Source of the DNA: Streptomyces marianii
GTDB lineage: Bacteria > Actinomycetota > Actinomycetes > Streptomycetales > Streptomycetaceae
Direction of reading: 5' to 3'
DNA: 64,000 nt
NCBI RefSeq assembly: GCF_005795905.1
Contig: NZ_VAWE01000001.1
Coordinates: 4,887,001-4,951,000 of the forward strand
Positions 1 to 9,312 of the stretch are shown piece after piece; position 1 is the first letter of the stretch, and the number at the start of each line of letters is the position of its first letter. The notes under the pieces are model-generated. The model saw nothing but the letters and a program-made list of their open reading frames with translations. It did not search any database and was not told where the DNA came from. The position numbers and the translations under genes were made by a program.

Positions 1-673
1 CCAGGATGGCGTAGTGACCGGTGATCCCGGGATGGGCGCCCATGCTGAACGGCAGCACCTGAACGGTGACATGCGGCAGCTGCGACTGCTCGACGAGATA
101 CTCCAGCTGCTCGCGCATCATCTCCTTGTTGCCCACGACCCGGCGCAGCGCGGCCTCGTCCACGACCGCCCACAGCCGGAGCGGACTCTCGTCGGAGGCG
201 ATCCGCTCCTGGCGGCGGACCCTGACCTGGACGCGCTTCTCCACATCGCTGCTCGGAGTCTCGGGCAGCGCGCCGGTGATGAGCGCCTCCGCGTACTCCC
301 GGGTCTGGAGCAGACCCGGCACGATCTGCGGCTCGTAGACCCGGAGGCTGGCCGCGTCCGTCTCCAGGCCGATGTAGACGCTGTAGGGGATGTCGCCGAA
401 GGCGTGCCACCAGCCCTGCTGGCGCGAGTCCTTGGCCATCTGCATCAGTGAGTCGACCACGCGGTGGTCCTCGACCTCGTACACTCCACAGAGGTCGCGC
501 ACGTCGCGCTGGCTGATCGAGCGCCGGCCGTTCTCCAGTCGGCTGATCTTCGACTGGGAGACGAGCAGGCGATCCGCCACCTCCTCCGCGGTCATGCCCT
601 TGAGCTCGCGGAGCCGGCGCAACTCCTGGCCCAAACGGCGGCGCCTGACGGTGGGGTTGACGTTGGACGCCAC
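1..673 (-). CDS. XRE-family regulator with DUF5753 domain (3' end beyond window)
   Basis: Reading leftward from a GTG at 673 gives an open frame to base 1. The N-terminal 65 residues form a Cro/CI helix-turn-helix (LRELKGMTAEEVADRLLVSQ, then SKISRLENGRR). The rest matches the DUF5753 (Scr1-type) domain, with QQGWWHAF, YEPQIVPGLLQTREYAEAL and LPHVTVQVLPF. The GTG is preceded by a strong GGAGGTG at 682-688 with 8 nt spacing, which fixes the start. About 224 codons are present of a family usually 270-290 long. Such proteins are abundant Streptomyces regulators, often beside a DUF397 protein; no DUF397 is seen upstream here. Confidence 0.9.
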   Translation of the reverse strand, partial: MASNVNPTVRRRRLGQELRRLRELKGMTAEEVADRLLVSQSKISRLENGRRSISQRDVRDLCGVYEVEDHRVVDSLMQMAKDSRQQGWWHAFGDIPYSVYIGLETDAASLRVYEPQIVPGLLQTREYAEALITGALPETPSSDVEKRVQVRVRRQERIASDESPLRLWAVVDEAALRRVVGNKEMMREQLEYLVEQSQLPHVTVQVLPFSMGAHPGITGHYAIL

Positions 674-1232
674 GGGAACTGCACCTCCGGCTGTGGACTG
701 CTGTGCTGTCCTTGTTGCTGTGCGTATCTACGTCTCAGCAGACTGCCACCAAAGGTGCTGCTCGCGCTGGAAAACGACGACACGCACGCACAATGCGGGG
801 GACAAAACACCGGCTGTGTGCGGCGCGTGGTGGAAATGGCACCCGTGAGCACGCGAAGAGAGTGTGGGTGCACGCGTGGGAGCCCGAAGCGGGCGCGGTT
901 CGCATGCGCAGCCGAGTGCCCTCGGAGACCCGAGTGCCCTCGTGAGATGGGTGCGGGGCCGAGGGTGTGTGCGTCAGGGCGGGCGCATGCCGAAGGGAGA
1001 GCGCGGGGCGGTCGACGTTACGACTGCCCCGCGCCCTCTGCGGCTCCCGAACCGGTCTCGTGCGACGCCGGTGCGGCGGTTCTTCCGGCGGGCGTGCGAT
1101 CGGGTGGTTCACGGCAGCGTCCACGGCCGCACGGGCGCGCGTGCGCATCCCTGAGGCGTGTCCGCTTCCCAGTCCAGTCCAGCCCAGTCCAGCCCGAGCC
1201 GTACACCTACGGGCCGGTGGCCTGTACCGGTA
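674..1232. other. Intergenic region without a convincing gene
   Basis: About 560 bp between the start of the XRE gene and the end of the GPP34 gene. Open frames exist on both strands, but none has family-like composition or a good ribosome-binding site. A short direct repeat built on CCAGTCCAG lies around 1168-1193. The promoter of the XRE gene must lie in the right-hand neighbourhood of 690-800. Confidence 0.5.
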
Positions 1233-1952
1233 CTAGTGAGCGGCGGCGCGGGCCATGCTGCCGCGTCGTGACGGCATCTGGACGGCCGACTGCCGACCGG
1301 GTGCCGCCGGACTGCGGCGCGGCTGCGCCGACGCGCCGTTCTGAACGTCCATCACGGCGTGCGCCACGAGTCCGCCCATGGGGTCGTGCCTGATCAGGTC
1401 CCGGAGCCGGGAGCGGGAGGACCGCCCCTCGTTGCCGGGATAGAGGTGCTTGCCCAGGCCGACCGCGTGCGCCAGCGCGGCGAGTGCGGCCGTCCGCGGG
1501 TCCGGCGGTACGCCGGTGCGGATCGCGCTGTCCAGTCGGGTCCTGATCTCCCGGCTGATCGCCGTGTCCGTCGCCTGGTAGCGAGTCGTCGGCAGCACCC
1601 CGCACATCTGGCCCGCCACGGCATGGACCATGCCGCACCTTTCCAGATGTGAGAGATATGTCTGGCGCAACCCCAGCCGGGGCCCGCCGATCCAGTGGAC
1701 CGCGCGCACCGGACTGCCGCGCCTGCGCAGCAGTTCCAGTGCGGAGTCCAGTGTCGGATCTCCTGTCGGCCGTGGCATCACCACGGCGATACGATCCCCG
1801 TCTGGGGCTATCCGTCCTGCCAGGGCCAGCTCCACTAGCTGTGCTCCGGCCAGGCCGAGGTCGAGCGACTGCGGCTGCGCTGTGGTACCCGTGGCCGGGT
1901 CCAGAGCGAGCAGCAGAAGCTCCTCCGGAAGTGTTCTGCGGCTCCTGCCCAT
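1233..1952 (-). CDS. GPP34 (GOLPH3/Vps74) family protein
   Basis: The 239-residue protein opens with the GPP34 signature TLPEELLLLALDPATG, followed by LGLAGAQLVELALAGRI and a helical repeat region ending in GLGKHLYPGNEGRSSRSRLR. In eukaryotes this fold binds phosphatidylinositol-4-phosphate; streptomycetes carry several copies with no established role. An Arg/Ser/Ala-rich tail of about 35 residues follows the domain. An ATG at 1952 is chosen because it reaches the family N-terminus directly and lies just behind GGGGAGGC; an ATG 4 nt upstream is in another frame. Confidence 0.88.
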   Translation of the reverse strand: MGRSRRTLPEELLLLALDPATGTTAQPQSLDLGLAGAQLVELALAGRIAPDGDRIAVVMPRPTGDPTLDSALELLRRRGSPVRAVHWIGGPRLGLRQTYLSHLERCGMVHAVAGQMCGVLPTTRYQATDTAISREIRTRLDSAIRTGVPPDPRTAALAALAHAVGLGKHLYPGNEGRSSRSRLRDLIRHDPMGGLVAHAVMDVQNGASAQPRRSPAAPGRQSAVQMPSRRGSMARAAAH

Positions 1953-2167
1953 CCATGCCTCCCCGCGTGGATGAATGACAGGGTGACGCCTCTCACATTG
2001 GTCTGTCGAGGGCGCCTGGGTGCTTCGTGTGGGAACCGGCAGGTATGTCGTTCTCGTCTATCACGGGGGCCAAGGGGTTCACACAGGACACTGATAGATG
2101 GTTCGGACAGTGGTGCGGGTGGTACCAGCGCCACGGCGGGTTCAGGTTGAGGCACGGAGGAGGCACG

Positions 2168-5155
2168 GTGGCGGGCGAGTCCCCCGACAAGTCGGAGCAG
2201 CAGAAGTCGTCGGGGGAGACGACTCCGGGCGAACGTGATCCGCGGCTTGCCGTGGCCCGTTCGGCGGGAGCGTCCACCGAGGGACGTGCCGATCAGTCGA
2301 CCGCGGTGTTCCGGACGCTGCCGTCGGAGCCGGAGGAGCGCGCCGAGACCTCGAAGTCGTCCGAACCGACGTCCTCGGAGGTGTCCGCCGATGCCGACGC
2401 GGGCACGGGCACGGACACGGACACGGACACGGGCAGGGACGCATCCGAGTCCGCGGCCGGTTCCGACGACGCGGTCGGATCCGCCGCCTCGGAGGACCGC
2501 CCTGCCGACGGCGACGACCGCCTCCGTGCGGCGGTGGCCGCGTGGGTCTCCGGCAAGGGTGACACGGCGAACGACACGGCGGACGGGACCGCGGACGGGA
2601 CCGCGGAGGCGGGTACCGCCGCGGACGAGGGTACGGGCGGGCGAACGGGCGGTAGGCCGGCCCCGGCCGCCGTACGCGCCGGCGGGGCCTCCGGCGACGA
2701 CGAGGCGGACGCGGGTGCTCCGGAAGCGGTGGAGGGCGGCGACGCCCCCGAACTCGCCCCCAGCGGCCACGAGGCGGCCGAGAAGGCCGGGAGGAGGCCC
2801 ACGGCGCCCCCGCCCCGCAAGTCCGTCGACGCGGAGCCGTCAGCCGGGGCGGACCAGACCGGGACGGACCGGACCGGGACGGACCAGACCGGGGTGGACC
2901 AGGCCAGGAGGAATCAGGCCAGGACGGGCCAAACCGGGACGGACCAGGGCGAGGGCGACGAGGACACGGCCGGTGGGAGCGCGGGCGGTTCGACCTCGGA
3001 CGGCTCGAGCCCGAGCGAGGAGGGCTCCCGAACCAGGACGCCCAGCTGGGCCGCCGCCCGGCGAGCCGGCAAGGACACCGCCCCTGCGGAGGACGGCCCC
3101 GGCGGAGGTCCCGCGAGCGGTACGGACGGCGTCGTCGCGCCGACGGGTTCCGCCAGGCTCGCGGTTTCCGCCGGGACGGCCGATGAAGGCGACGGCGCCG
3201 AGGAGGCCGGGGACCGGAAGGCCGTCGACCAGCCGACGGCCGTCTTCAAGGCCCTGCCCCGGCCCGCTGTGGACCAGCCGACCACCGCGCTGAAGATCAC
3301 TTCGCAGCCCGCGGCACCGAAGCGGGCCGAGAGGTCCTCCGCTTCGGCCGTCCCCTCGGCGCAGTCGGACGTGGACGGCGCGGACGCGGAGCGTCCGCGC
3401 TCGGAAGGCGCGGGGAAGGAGGCCGAGCGCACCACTGCGCTCAGGGTCACCGGGCCCCCGAGCGAGAGGCCGAAGCCCGAGCCGAGGTCCGGCATGAAGC
3501 CCGGGGCCGACGACGCTCCCGCGTCCGACGACGCTCCCGGGGCCGAGGGCACCACGGGTGAGAGGACGGCGTCCGGCCGCAGCGGTGCGTCCGGGTCCGC
3601 CCCGGCCGCACCGGCGTCCAGGCCCGCCCCCGGCCGGACTTCCGGCGACGCCTCCGAGTCCGCCGCCGAAACCGCTCCCGGCTCCGCTCCCGAGTCCGCC
3701 GCCGAGCGGACCAGCACGTTCGTACCGCTGCGGCGCGACGACGTACGTCCTGCCCCGTCCTCCGCGCAGTCGGCGCCTCCCACCGCGAAGCCGGCCGGGC
3801 CCGCGGCGTCCCCCGCCGCCCCGCCCGCCTCGCTCACGGAGCCCGAGCGCACGAAGCAGCAGCCGCTGCCGCCCCGCCCGCCGCTCGATCTGCTCGCCGA
3901 GCTGACGAACACTCCGCCGCCCCCGCAGACCCCCGTCCGCACCCTGGTGCGGCGGGTCAGGATCTGGACGCCGCTCGTCGTGGTGCTCCTGATCGTCTTC
4001 GCAGTCGTACAGGCCGTGCGTCCGCTCCCGGATCCCACCCTCTCGCTGACGGCCGAGCCGACGTACGAGTTCGAGGGTTCGGCCCCGCAGCTTCCCTGGC
4101 CCGCGAAGGGCCAGGCGTACATGGCCGCGTCCGGGCTCGGCACGCTCGGTTCCTCCGGGGAGCAGAAGCCCGTGCCGATCGCGAGCGTGACCAAGTCCAT
4201 GACGGCGTACGTGATCCTCAAGAACCACCCGCTCAAGCCGGGCGAGCCGGGGCCCATGATCGAGATCGACGCCAAGGGCGAGGCGGAAGGCCAGCTCGAC
4301 AAGACGGACAACGAGTCGACACTCAACACCGTCAAGAAGGGCGACAAGATCAGCCTGAGGGACGCGTTGGCGGCGATCATGATTCCGTCCGCGAACAACA
4401 TCGCGCGCCAGCTCGCGCGCTGGGACTCGGGCTCCGAGAAGGCGTTCGTCGAGAAGATGAACGCCGCCGCGGACGAGCTCGGGATGAAGAACACGACGTA
4501 CACGGACCCGTCGGGACTGGACGCGACGACGGTCAGCACGGCCGAGGACCAGGTCAAGCTGGGGCTGAAGCTGGTCGAGATCAAGGCCCTGATGGACATC
4601 ACCAAGCTGCCCGAGTGGACGGACCCGTCGGGCAAGACGTGGCGGAACTACAACGAGCTGCCGCCTTACGACGGCGCGCTCGGCATCAAGACCGGCAGCA
4701 CCACCAAGGCCGGTGGCAACCTCTTGTTCGCCGCCCACAAGATGGTCGGCGACACGGACCAGCTGATCGTCGGTGCCGTGCTCGCGCAGTACGACACCCC
4801 GATCCTCGGTACCGCGATCAAGGCGAGCAGGGAGCTGATGCTCGCGACGCAGGATGCCCTGAAGAACGCGACGATCGTCAAGAAGGACCAGGTCGTCGGC
4901 GTGGTCGAGGATGGTCTGGGCGGTTCGATCCCACTCGTGGCCACCAAGGACGTCAAGGCCGTCGGCTGGTCCGGCCTCACCGTCAAGCTCGAGTTGACGA
5001 ACGGCGGCAAGGTCCTGCCGCACGAGGCGGCGGCCGGCACGGTTGTCGGTTCGCTGACCGTCGGCGAGGGCGCCAGCCAGGTCACCGTGCCGGTGGCCCT
5101 CCAGAAGGCGCTCGTGGAGCCCGGGTTCGGCGCCAGGCTGACCCGCCTGGGCTGA
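2168..5155 (+). CDS. D-alanyl-D-alanine carboxypeptidase (PBP5-like) with ~600-residue disordered N-terminus
   Basis: The 995-residue protein has three parts. Residues 1-595 are low-complexity, rich in Asp, Glu, Ala, Pro, Ser and Thr. One membrane helix follows near 599-619 (TPLVVVLLIVFAVV). An extracytoplasmic peptidase S11 domain makes up the rest. The catalytic motifs are visible: S673-V-T-K676, S741-A-N743 and K841-T-G. This enzyme trims D-Ala from peptidoglycan pentapeptide stems. The start is GTG 2168, preceded by GGAGGAGG; the open frame extends 47 codons further upstream without support. The N-terminus carries a recurring Thr motif (see findings). A hairpin terminator follows. Confidence 0.9.
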   Translation: MAGESPDKSEQQKSSGETTPGERDPRLAVARSAGASTEGRADQSTAVFRTLPSEPEERAETSKSSEPTSSEVSADADAGTGTDTDTDTGRDASESAAGSDDAVGSAASEDRPADGDDRLRAAVAAWVSGKGDTANDTADGTADGTAEAGTAADEGTGGRTGGRPAPAAVRAGGASGDDEADAGAPEAVEGGDAPELAPSGHEAAEKAGRRPTAPPPRKSVDAEPSAGADQTGTDRTGTDQTGVDQARRNQARTGQTGTDQGEGDEDTAGGSAGGSTSDGSSPSEEGSRTRTPSWAAARRAGKDTAPAEDGPGGGPASGTDGVVAPTGSARLAVSAGTADEGDGAEEAGDRKAVDQPTAVFKALPRPAVDQPTTALKITSQPAAPKRAERSSASAVPSAQSDVDGADAERPRSEGAGKEAERTTALRVTGPPSERPKPEPRSGMKPGADDAPASDDAPGAEGTTGERTASGRSGASGSAPAAPASRPAPGRTSGDASESAAETAPGSAPESAAERTSTFVPLRRDDVRPAPSSAQSAPPTAKPAGPAASPAAPPASLTEPERTKQQPLPPRPPLDLLAELTNTPPPPQTPVRTLVRRVRIWTPLVVVLLIVFAVVQAVRPLPDPTLSLTAEPTYEFEGSAPQLPWPAKGQAYMAASGLGTLGSSGEQKPVPIASVTKSMTAYVILKNHPLKPGEPGPMIEIDAKGEAEGQLDKTDNESTLNTVKKGDKISLRDALAAIMIPSANNIARQLARWDSGSEKAFVEKMNAAADELGMKNTTYTDPSGLDATTVSTAEDQVKLGLKLVEIKALMDITKLPEWTDPSGKTWRNYNELPPYDGALGIKTGSTTKAGGNLLFAAHKMVGDTDQLIVGAVLAQYDTPILGTAIKASRELMLATQDALKNATIVKKDQVVGVVEDGLGGSIPLVATKDVKAVGWSGLTVKLELTNGGKVLPHEAAAGTVVGSLTVGEGASQVTVPVALQKALVEPGFGARLTRLG

Positions 5156-5165
5156 CATCGGGCGG

Positions 5166-5201
5166 CCGGACGGGGACACGGACCTCCGTGCCCCCGTCCG
5201 G
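5166..5201 (+). terminator. Hairpin downstream of the carboxypeptidase gene
   Basis: Ten nucleotides after the stop, CCGGACGGGG pairs with CCCCGTCCGG around an inner CACGGA/TCCGTG stem. This gives a near-continuous GC stem with a 2-nt loop. There is no U-tract, as is common for actinobacterial terminators. Confidence 0.6.
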
Positions 5202-5310
5202 TGCATCAACACCGTGCTAGCGTCCCCGGATCGCGGCGTCTCCCGGCCGGGGGCAACTCGCGAAGCCGGGAGGGCGTCCCCGAGCACGGGAAGCGACCAC
5301 GGGAGCCGCA

Positions 5311-7593
5311 GTGACCACCGTCGAGCCGACACACGCGGACGAGAGCAGCGCCGTGAGAGGCCCACGAGCCGCGAAGGACCCGCGAATAGGGGAGGATTCC
5401 GGGTCCGGATCCGGATCCTCTGAGTCCGTCGCGTGCCCCGTCGTTTCCGGATGCCTCGCGCCCTACGAGACCGCAGGATCGGCCGCGTCCGCCGTGGCTG
5501 CTGCGTCCGCCGTGACTGCCGGGCTTACCGGGTCCGTTGCGCCCTCGTCTGCCTCGTCTGCCTCGTCTGCAGCGTCCGCCGCGGCCTCCGGGGAGCCCAT
5601 GGCTCCGGTGTCGCGTGAGGCCGCCGTGATCCGGGAGCTGCCCACGTCTCCTGGGATCCCCGCGCCTCATGGGCCGGTCGGGACGTCCGAGGCTCCCGTG
5701 TCTCCCCGGCCCCCGGCCTCGCGCGCGGCACGGCTCGACCGCTCAGAACGCGGCACAGGGGGCGAAGTCACCGGGCGCGAAGGCTCACGGCGAGACGGCG
5801 CAACGTGCGACGGCGCCGGGCCTGCGGGTTCCCGGTCCACCGGCTCCGGGTTCGCCGGCCCGCGGACCGCGGGCTCCGGGTTCGCCGGCGCGCTGTCGCG
5901 GCGTCCCGTCCTCGTGGCCGCGGGGCTGGCGGCCTTCCTCCACGTCGGGTGGTTCCTCTTCTTCGCCAACAGCGGTGGTGACATCGCCGCTCAGGACGCC
6001 TGGGCCGAGTTCGTCGGCCGGCACCCCGATTCGGCGTACAACCTCGCCTGGTACGGCGGGATGCACCCGGTCTCGTACAGCGTGGTGTCCCCGTACCTGA
6101 TGTCCCTCCTCGGCGTGCGCACGACGATGATGGTCGTCGGGACCCTTTCCGCCGCGCTGACCGCGCTGATCCTGACGCGGGTACGGGCGGTCCGGAACCC
6201 GCTGGCCTGCTCGCTGGCCGGGGTGTTCGCCTTCCTCTGCAACGCGCTGTCGGGGCGGGTCACGTTCGGGCTGGGAATGGTGTTCGCCCTCGGGGCGGTC
6301 GCCGGGGTGTTCTGCTGGCCCCACCGCTGGCGGCGGAAACGCTGGGCGAAGGCCGCGTTCACGGCGCCGCTGGCCGGCCTCGCGACCGCGTCGAGCCCGG
6401 TCGCGGGACTGTTCCTCGGGGTCGTCGCCGCAGCGCTGTTCCTGAACGGGCGCCGTCCGGGCGCCTACGCGCTCGGGATCGCCCCGGTCGTGGTCGTGGC
6501 GCTGTCGGCATGGCTGTTCCCGTTCTCCGGTACGCAGCCGATGTCGCTGGGATCGACCTCGCTGCCGTTCCTCTTCGGGGTCCTTGTTTTCGTCCTCGTA
6601 CCGCGTGAGTGGCGCACCGTCCGTACCGCGGCCGGGGTGTATTCCGCGGGCACGCTGCTGACCTTCCTCGTGGACTCGCAGATCGGCTCGAACGTCTCGC
6701 GGCTCGCGATGCTGTTCGCGGGGGTCGTTCTGATGGCGGCGCTGCCGTACACCGTGCCGCGTTCGCGCAGGTGGTACGCGGTCCTCCTGGCGTTCGCCGG
6801 GCTCAACGCGTGGATCGGCTTCAAGAGCGTCGACGACATCGTGCGCACCGCGCCGGCCGCGTCCTGGACGCGGGAACTCGCGCCACTGGTGCACGAACTC
6901 CAGGAGGTCGGCGCCGAGAGGGGCCGTGTGGAGGTCGTCCCGGCCAGCAGCCATCGCGAGGCGTCGGCGCTCGCGCCGTACGTCAACCTCGCGCGCGGAT
7001 GGAACCGGCAGGCGGACATGGAGCGCAACCCGCTCTTCTACGACGACACGCTCGACGCCACGAACTACCGGGAGTGGCTGGACCGATGGGCCGTCCATTA
7101 CGTGGTGCTGCCGACGGGCAAGCCGGACTCGGGCGCCCGGCAGGAGGCCGAGCTGGTCGAGCGCGGCCAGCCCTATCTGAAGCCGGTGTGGTCGGACGAG
7201 AACTGGCGGCTCTTCGCCGTTCGCGAGCCGACGCCGCTCGCGGACCCTCCGGCGACCGTGGACCGGGCGGGCGCCGGTGAGCTGCGGATCCATGTGCGCG
7301 AGGCGGGCCGGGTGTTGATCCGCGTCCCGTACTCGCCGTGGCTCGGGCTCGTGGACGAGCAGGGCCGGAGTGTGGAGCAGCCACAGGAGACCGCGGCGTC
7401 GATGCTCCGGGAGGACGACGAGCCGAAGGCGTTCGTCAATGTCGCCGGCTGTCTGACGAAGGCGGGGGAGGACACGGAGGGGGACGAATGGACGGAACTC
7501 CTCGCCCCGCGCGCGGGTGTCTACCGGCTCGCGGCCCCGTACCAGCTCCCGCGCGGTACGCCGTGTCCGGAGGAGTTGAGCGGGAGGAGTTGA
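5311..7593 (+). CDS. Polytopic membrane protein with Ala/Ser-rich N-terminus (possible GT-C-like fold)
   Basis: 760 residues. Residues 1-195 are low-complexity (Ala, Ser, Gly, Pro). About ten hydrophobic helices follow from ~200 (LVAAGLAAFLHVGWFLFF) to ~510, and a soluble C-terminal domain of ~240 residues ends the protein. The loop after helix 1 (GRHPDSAYNLAWYGGMHPVSY) is acidic and aromatic, as in GT-C glycosyltransferases, but no catalytic motif can be assigned. Related Streptomyces proteins tend to be labelled MFS transporters, which the helix pattern does not support. GTG 5311 is used; its ribosome-binding site (GGGAG) is weak. The gene follows the carboxypeptidase by 155 nt across a terminator, so it is probably a separate unit. 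Confidence 0.7.
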   Translation: MTTVEPTHADESSAVRGPRAAKDPRIGEDSGSGSGSSESVACPVVSGCLAPYETAGSAASAVAAASAVTAGLTGSVAPSSASSASSAASAAASGEPMAPVSREAAVIRELPTSPGIPAPHGPVGTSEAPVSPRPPASRAARLDRSERGTGGEVTGREGSRRDGATCDGAGPAGSRSTGSGFAGPRTAGSGFAGALSRRPVLVAAGLAAFLHVGWFLFFANSGGDIAAQDAWAEFVGRHPDSAYNLAWYGGMHPVSYSVVSPYLMSLLGVRTTMMVVGTLSAALTALILTRVRAVRNPLACSLAGVFAFLCNALSGRVTFGLGMVFALGAVAGVFCWPHRWRRKRWAKAAFTAPLAGLATASSPVAGLFLGVVAAALFLNGRRPGAYALGIAPVVVVALSAWLFPFSGTQPMSLGSTSLPFLFGVLVFVLVPREWRTVRTAAGVYSAGTLLTFLVDSQIGSNVSRLAMLFAGVVLMAALPYTVPRSRRWYAVLLAFAGLNAWIGFKSVDDIVRTAPAASWTRELAPLVHELQEVGAERGRVEVVPASSHREASALAPYVNLARGWNRQADMERNPLFYDDTLDATNYREWLDRWAVHYVVLPTGKPDSGARQEAELVERGQPYLKPVWSDENWRLFAVREPTPLADPPATVDRAGAGELRIHVREAGRVLIRVPYSPWLGLVDEQGRSVEQPQETAASMLREDDEPKAFVNVAGCLTKAGEDTEGDEWTELLAPRAGVYRLAAPYQLPRGTPCPEELSGRS

Positions 7594-8113
7594 GCGGGAC
7601 GAGTTGGGGGAGAGGCGCTGATGGGAGTCGCTGAGCGGAGGCGCCCCGACGGGCGGCGCCCCCGGTCGCCGGGACGACGGCGGCAGCTCTTCGGGCCGAT
7701 GGAGGGGTGATGGGGCGCCCACTGCCGCCCGCCCTTGACTCCCTGCTCCCTGCTCCTGCCTCCAGCGCCCTTCGTCCTGGCCGGCCGTCCGCCAGTCCGT
7801 CCCGGCCGTCCGCCAGACCGCCTGTGCGTCCGCCTAGTGCCGCGTCAGGCAACGTTCGCCCCGTCGCGGCGCCCGGCACGGCGACTCGCGGCGCTGCCGA
7901 GTCAACCGAGTAGGCCCACTACGAGGTCGACCCGGCGCCTTGCGATCCACCGCACCCGACGCCGCTCCTTGTCGGGCAAACCTTGCCTGACGCGGCACTA
8001 GTCGGCGGCCCGCCCGGCCGACGTGGAACAAGCCCCAGCGCCTCCGCGGCCGTCACTCGCCGACGCACCGTGTCGCCGCCGCCCTGGCCGCCGTTGGGTG
8101 AGAGCCGCGCCCG
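7594..8113. other. Gene-free interval containing a small inverted-repeat element
   Basis: The first 30 bases repeat the end of the preceding gene (GTTGAGCGGGA twice). A 15-bp direct repeat, CCGGCCGTCCGCCAG, occurs twice within 7775-7815. The interval then holds the MITE-like element at 7834-8001. No reading frame here looks like a gene. Confidence 0.5.
7834..8001. mobile_element. MITE-like element, IS5-type CTAG target
   Basis: A perfect 18-bp terminal inverted repeat (CTAGTGCCGCGTCAGGCA at 7834-7851, its complement at 7984-8001) extends inward with two mismatches to about 28 bp. The terminal CTAG on each side can be read as a duplicated 4-bp target, which fits IS5-group YTAR preference. The element proper is then 160 bp, has no reading frame of note and can only move in trans. 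The parent transposase is not in this window: the IS5, IS630 and IS481 elements here have different ends. Confidence 0.75.
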
Positions 8114-8950
8114 TCAGGCCACCGGGAACGCCACGTCGCAGACCTCGTCCGTCGCCGTCGCCGCGTCCCAGTCCGCGAAGTACACCTCACGGCACGGGCC
8201 GGCGACCGTCAGCCCATGCCGGGTGGCCCAGCGCTCGACCGCGTCGAAGGCCGACCCGATCTGCGGGTACGCCACCTGCGCCTTGGTCAACCTGGTGTAG
8301 GCGAGGCGGCCGGCGGGCTCCACGCGGAGAACCGCCCCCGTCCGGTGCTCGTCGATCCAGAGTTGCGCGGCGCGGGCGTCGGGGACCGGCACGCACGCCT
8401 CCGCCGGGCCGTCGCTGTCCGGGCCGACCTCGGCGTGGTAGCGGACGTAAGGCGGGCCCGCGACGCCACCGCACTCCTCGGCCGCCCGTTCCAGGCGGCC
8501 GAGGGCCGCCGGGAGCCAGTGGGGCAGCTCGTCCACCAGCAGCCTGCGGCGCTCGGTGAGGACCGCCCGCTCTGCCATGTCCATCGTCCTGATCTCGTAC
8601 ACCGTCTGTCTCCTGCCTGAAAGCCGGTCACGGAGATGGGCCACGACGGCGCCCTGCACGGCACGGCGTTCCTCGACCTCGGCCCAGTACATCGTCAGAG
8701 CCCGAGCGGCCTGCGGCCCCGGCAGCTCCACCACATAGGCGATCCTCTCCAGCGGCATGTCGATCTGCCGCAGGAGTGCGACGAGCCGGGCGCGATCGAC
8801 CTGTTCGGTGCGGTACCAGCGATAGCCGGTCGCCGCGTCGACGTACGCCGGGGTGAGCAGGCCGAGCCGGTCGTAGAGGCGCAGCGCCTTCGGCGAGAGC
8901 CGCGCCCGCGTTGCGAAGGCCCCGATGGTGAGCAGGGAGTCGTTGTGCAC
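8114..8950 (-). CDS. MerR-family regulator with GyrI-like effector-binding domain
   Basis: 278 residues. The N-terminal MerR winged helix is clear (LLTIGAFATRARLSPKALRL, then DRLGLLTPAYVDAATGYRWY). A dimerisation helix and a ~150-residue GyrI/AraC effector-binding domain follow (TVYEIRTMDMAERAVLTERR to the C-terminus), as in BltR/BmrR-type multidrug sensors. GTG 8950 is chosen because GGAGG lies about 9 nt upstream and the MerR domain begins five residues in; the frame continues upstream without support. No efflux gene is adjacent, so the target is unknown. Confidence 0.88.
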   Translation of the reverse strand: MHNDSLLTIGAFATRARLSPKALRLYDRLGLLTPAYVDAATGYRWYRTEQVDRARLVALLRQIDMPLERIAYVVELPGPQAARALTMYWAEVEERRAVQGAVVAHLRDRLSGRRQTVYEIRTMDMAERAVLTERRRLLVDELPHWLPAALGRLERAAEECGGVAGPPYVRYHAEVGPDSDGPAEACVPVPDARAAQLWIDEHRTGAVLRVEPAGRLAYTRLTKAQVAYPQIGSAFDAVERWATRHGLTVAGPCREVYFADWDAATATDEVCDVAFPVA

Positions 8951-9299
8951 GGGCTCATCCTCCGTCACCGGGCGGGAGGTCCGCCCGGTTGCCGAGGACG
9001 ATGCGGCCTGCCCCTGGGGCAAGGTCAACAGACGCCACAGCCTTCGCGACGGCCTTCGTCCGTCCCGGGCCAGGCGCCTTTGCGACGGCCTTCGTCCGAC
9101 CCCGGGCGGCGGCCCGCGACGGGCACGCGGAGACCCCATGGGCCCCCTGCGACGGCCACCCCACGTCCGTGCGACGGCCACCGGCGGAGGGCCACCCGCC
9201 GCCCCGTAGCGGGCGCCCCGTGCCCGCCCGTCGGACGGACCCCGGATCGATACCGCGTTGATACGCCCCGACGTCTACCGACCGGTACTCCGCCCGCTG

Positions 9300-9305
9300 C
9301 ATAGT
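9300..9305 (+). promoter_or_regulatory. -10 element (CATAGT) of a probable leaderless promoter
   Basis: CATAGT ends 7 nt before the ATG at 9313, a spacing that places transcription initiation at or next to the start codon. No ribosome-binding site is present. The same CTGCATAGTG precedes the paralogous gene at 10446, with 8 nt between the hexamer and the ATG. Confidence 0.55.
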
Positions 9306-9312
9306 GACCCGC

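Noticed and set aside
1168..1193. CCAGTCCAG repeats as a regulatory array
   Set aside because: They are too short and GC-typical to distinguish from chance.
464..1393. 309-codon plus-strand frame antisense to the XRE and GPP34 genes
   Set aside because: The composition is Arg/Cys/Pro-rich, there is no ribosome-binding site, and it overlaps better-supported genes; it is a GC-driven shadow.
2840..5365. 841-codon minus-strand frame opposite the carboxypeptidase
   Set aside because: It is a mirror of third-position G/C bias with Arg/Gly/Leu-rich nonsense composition.
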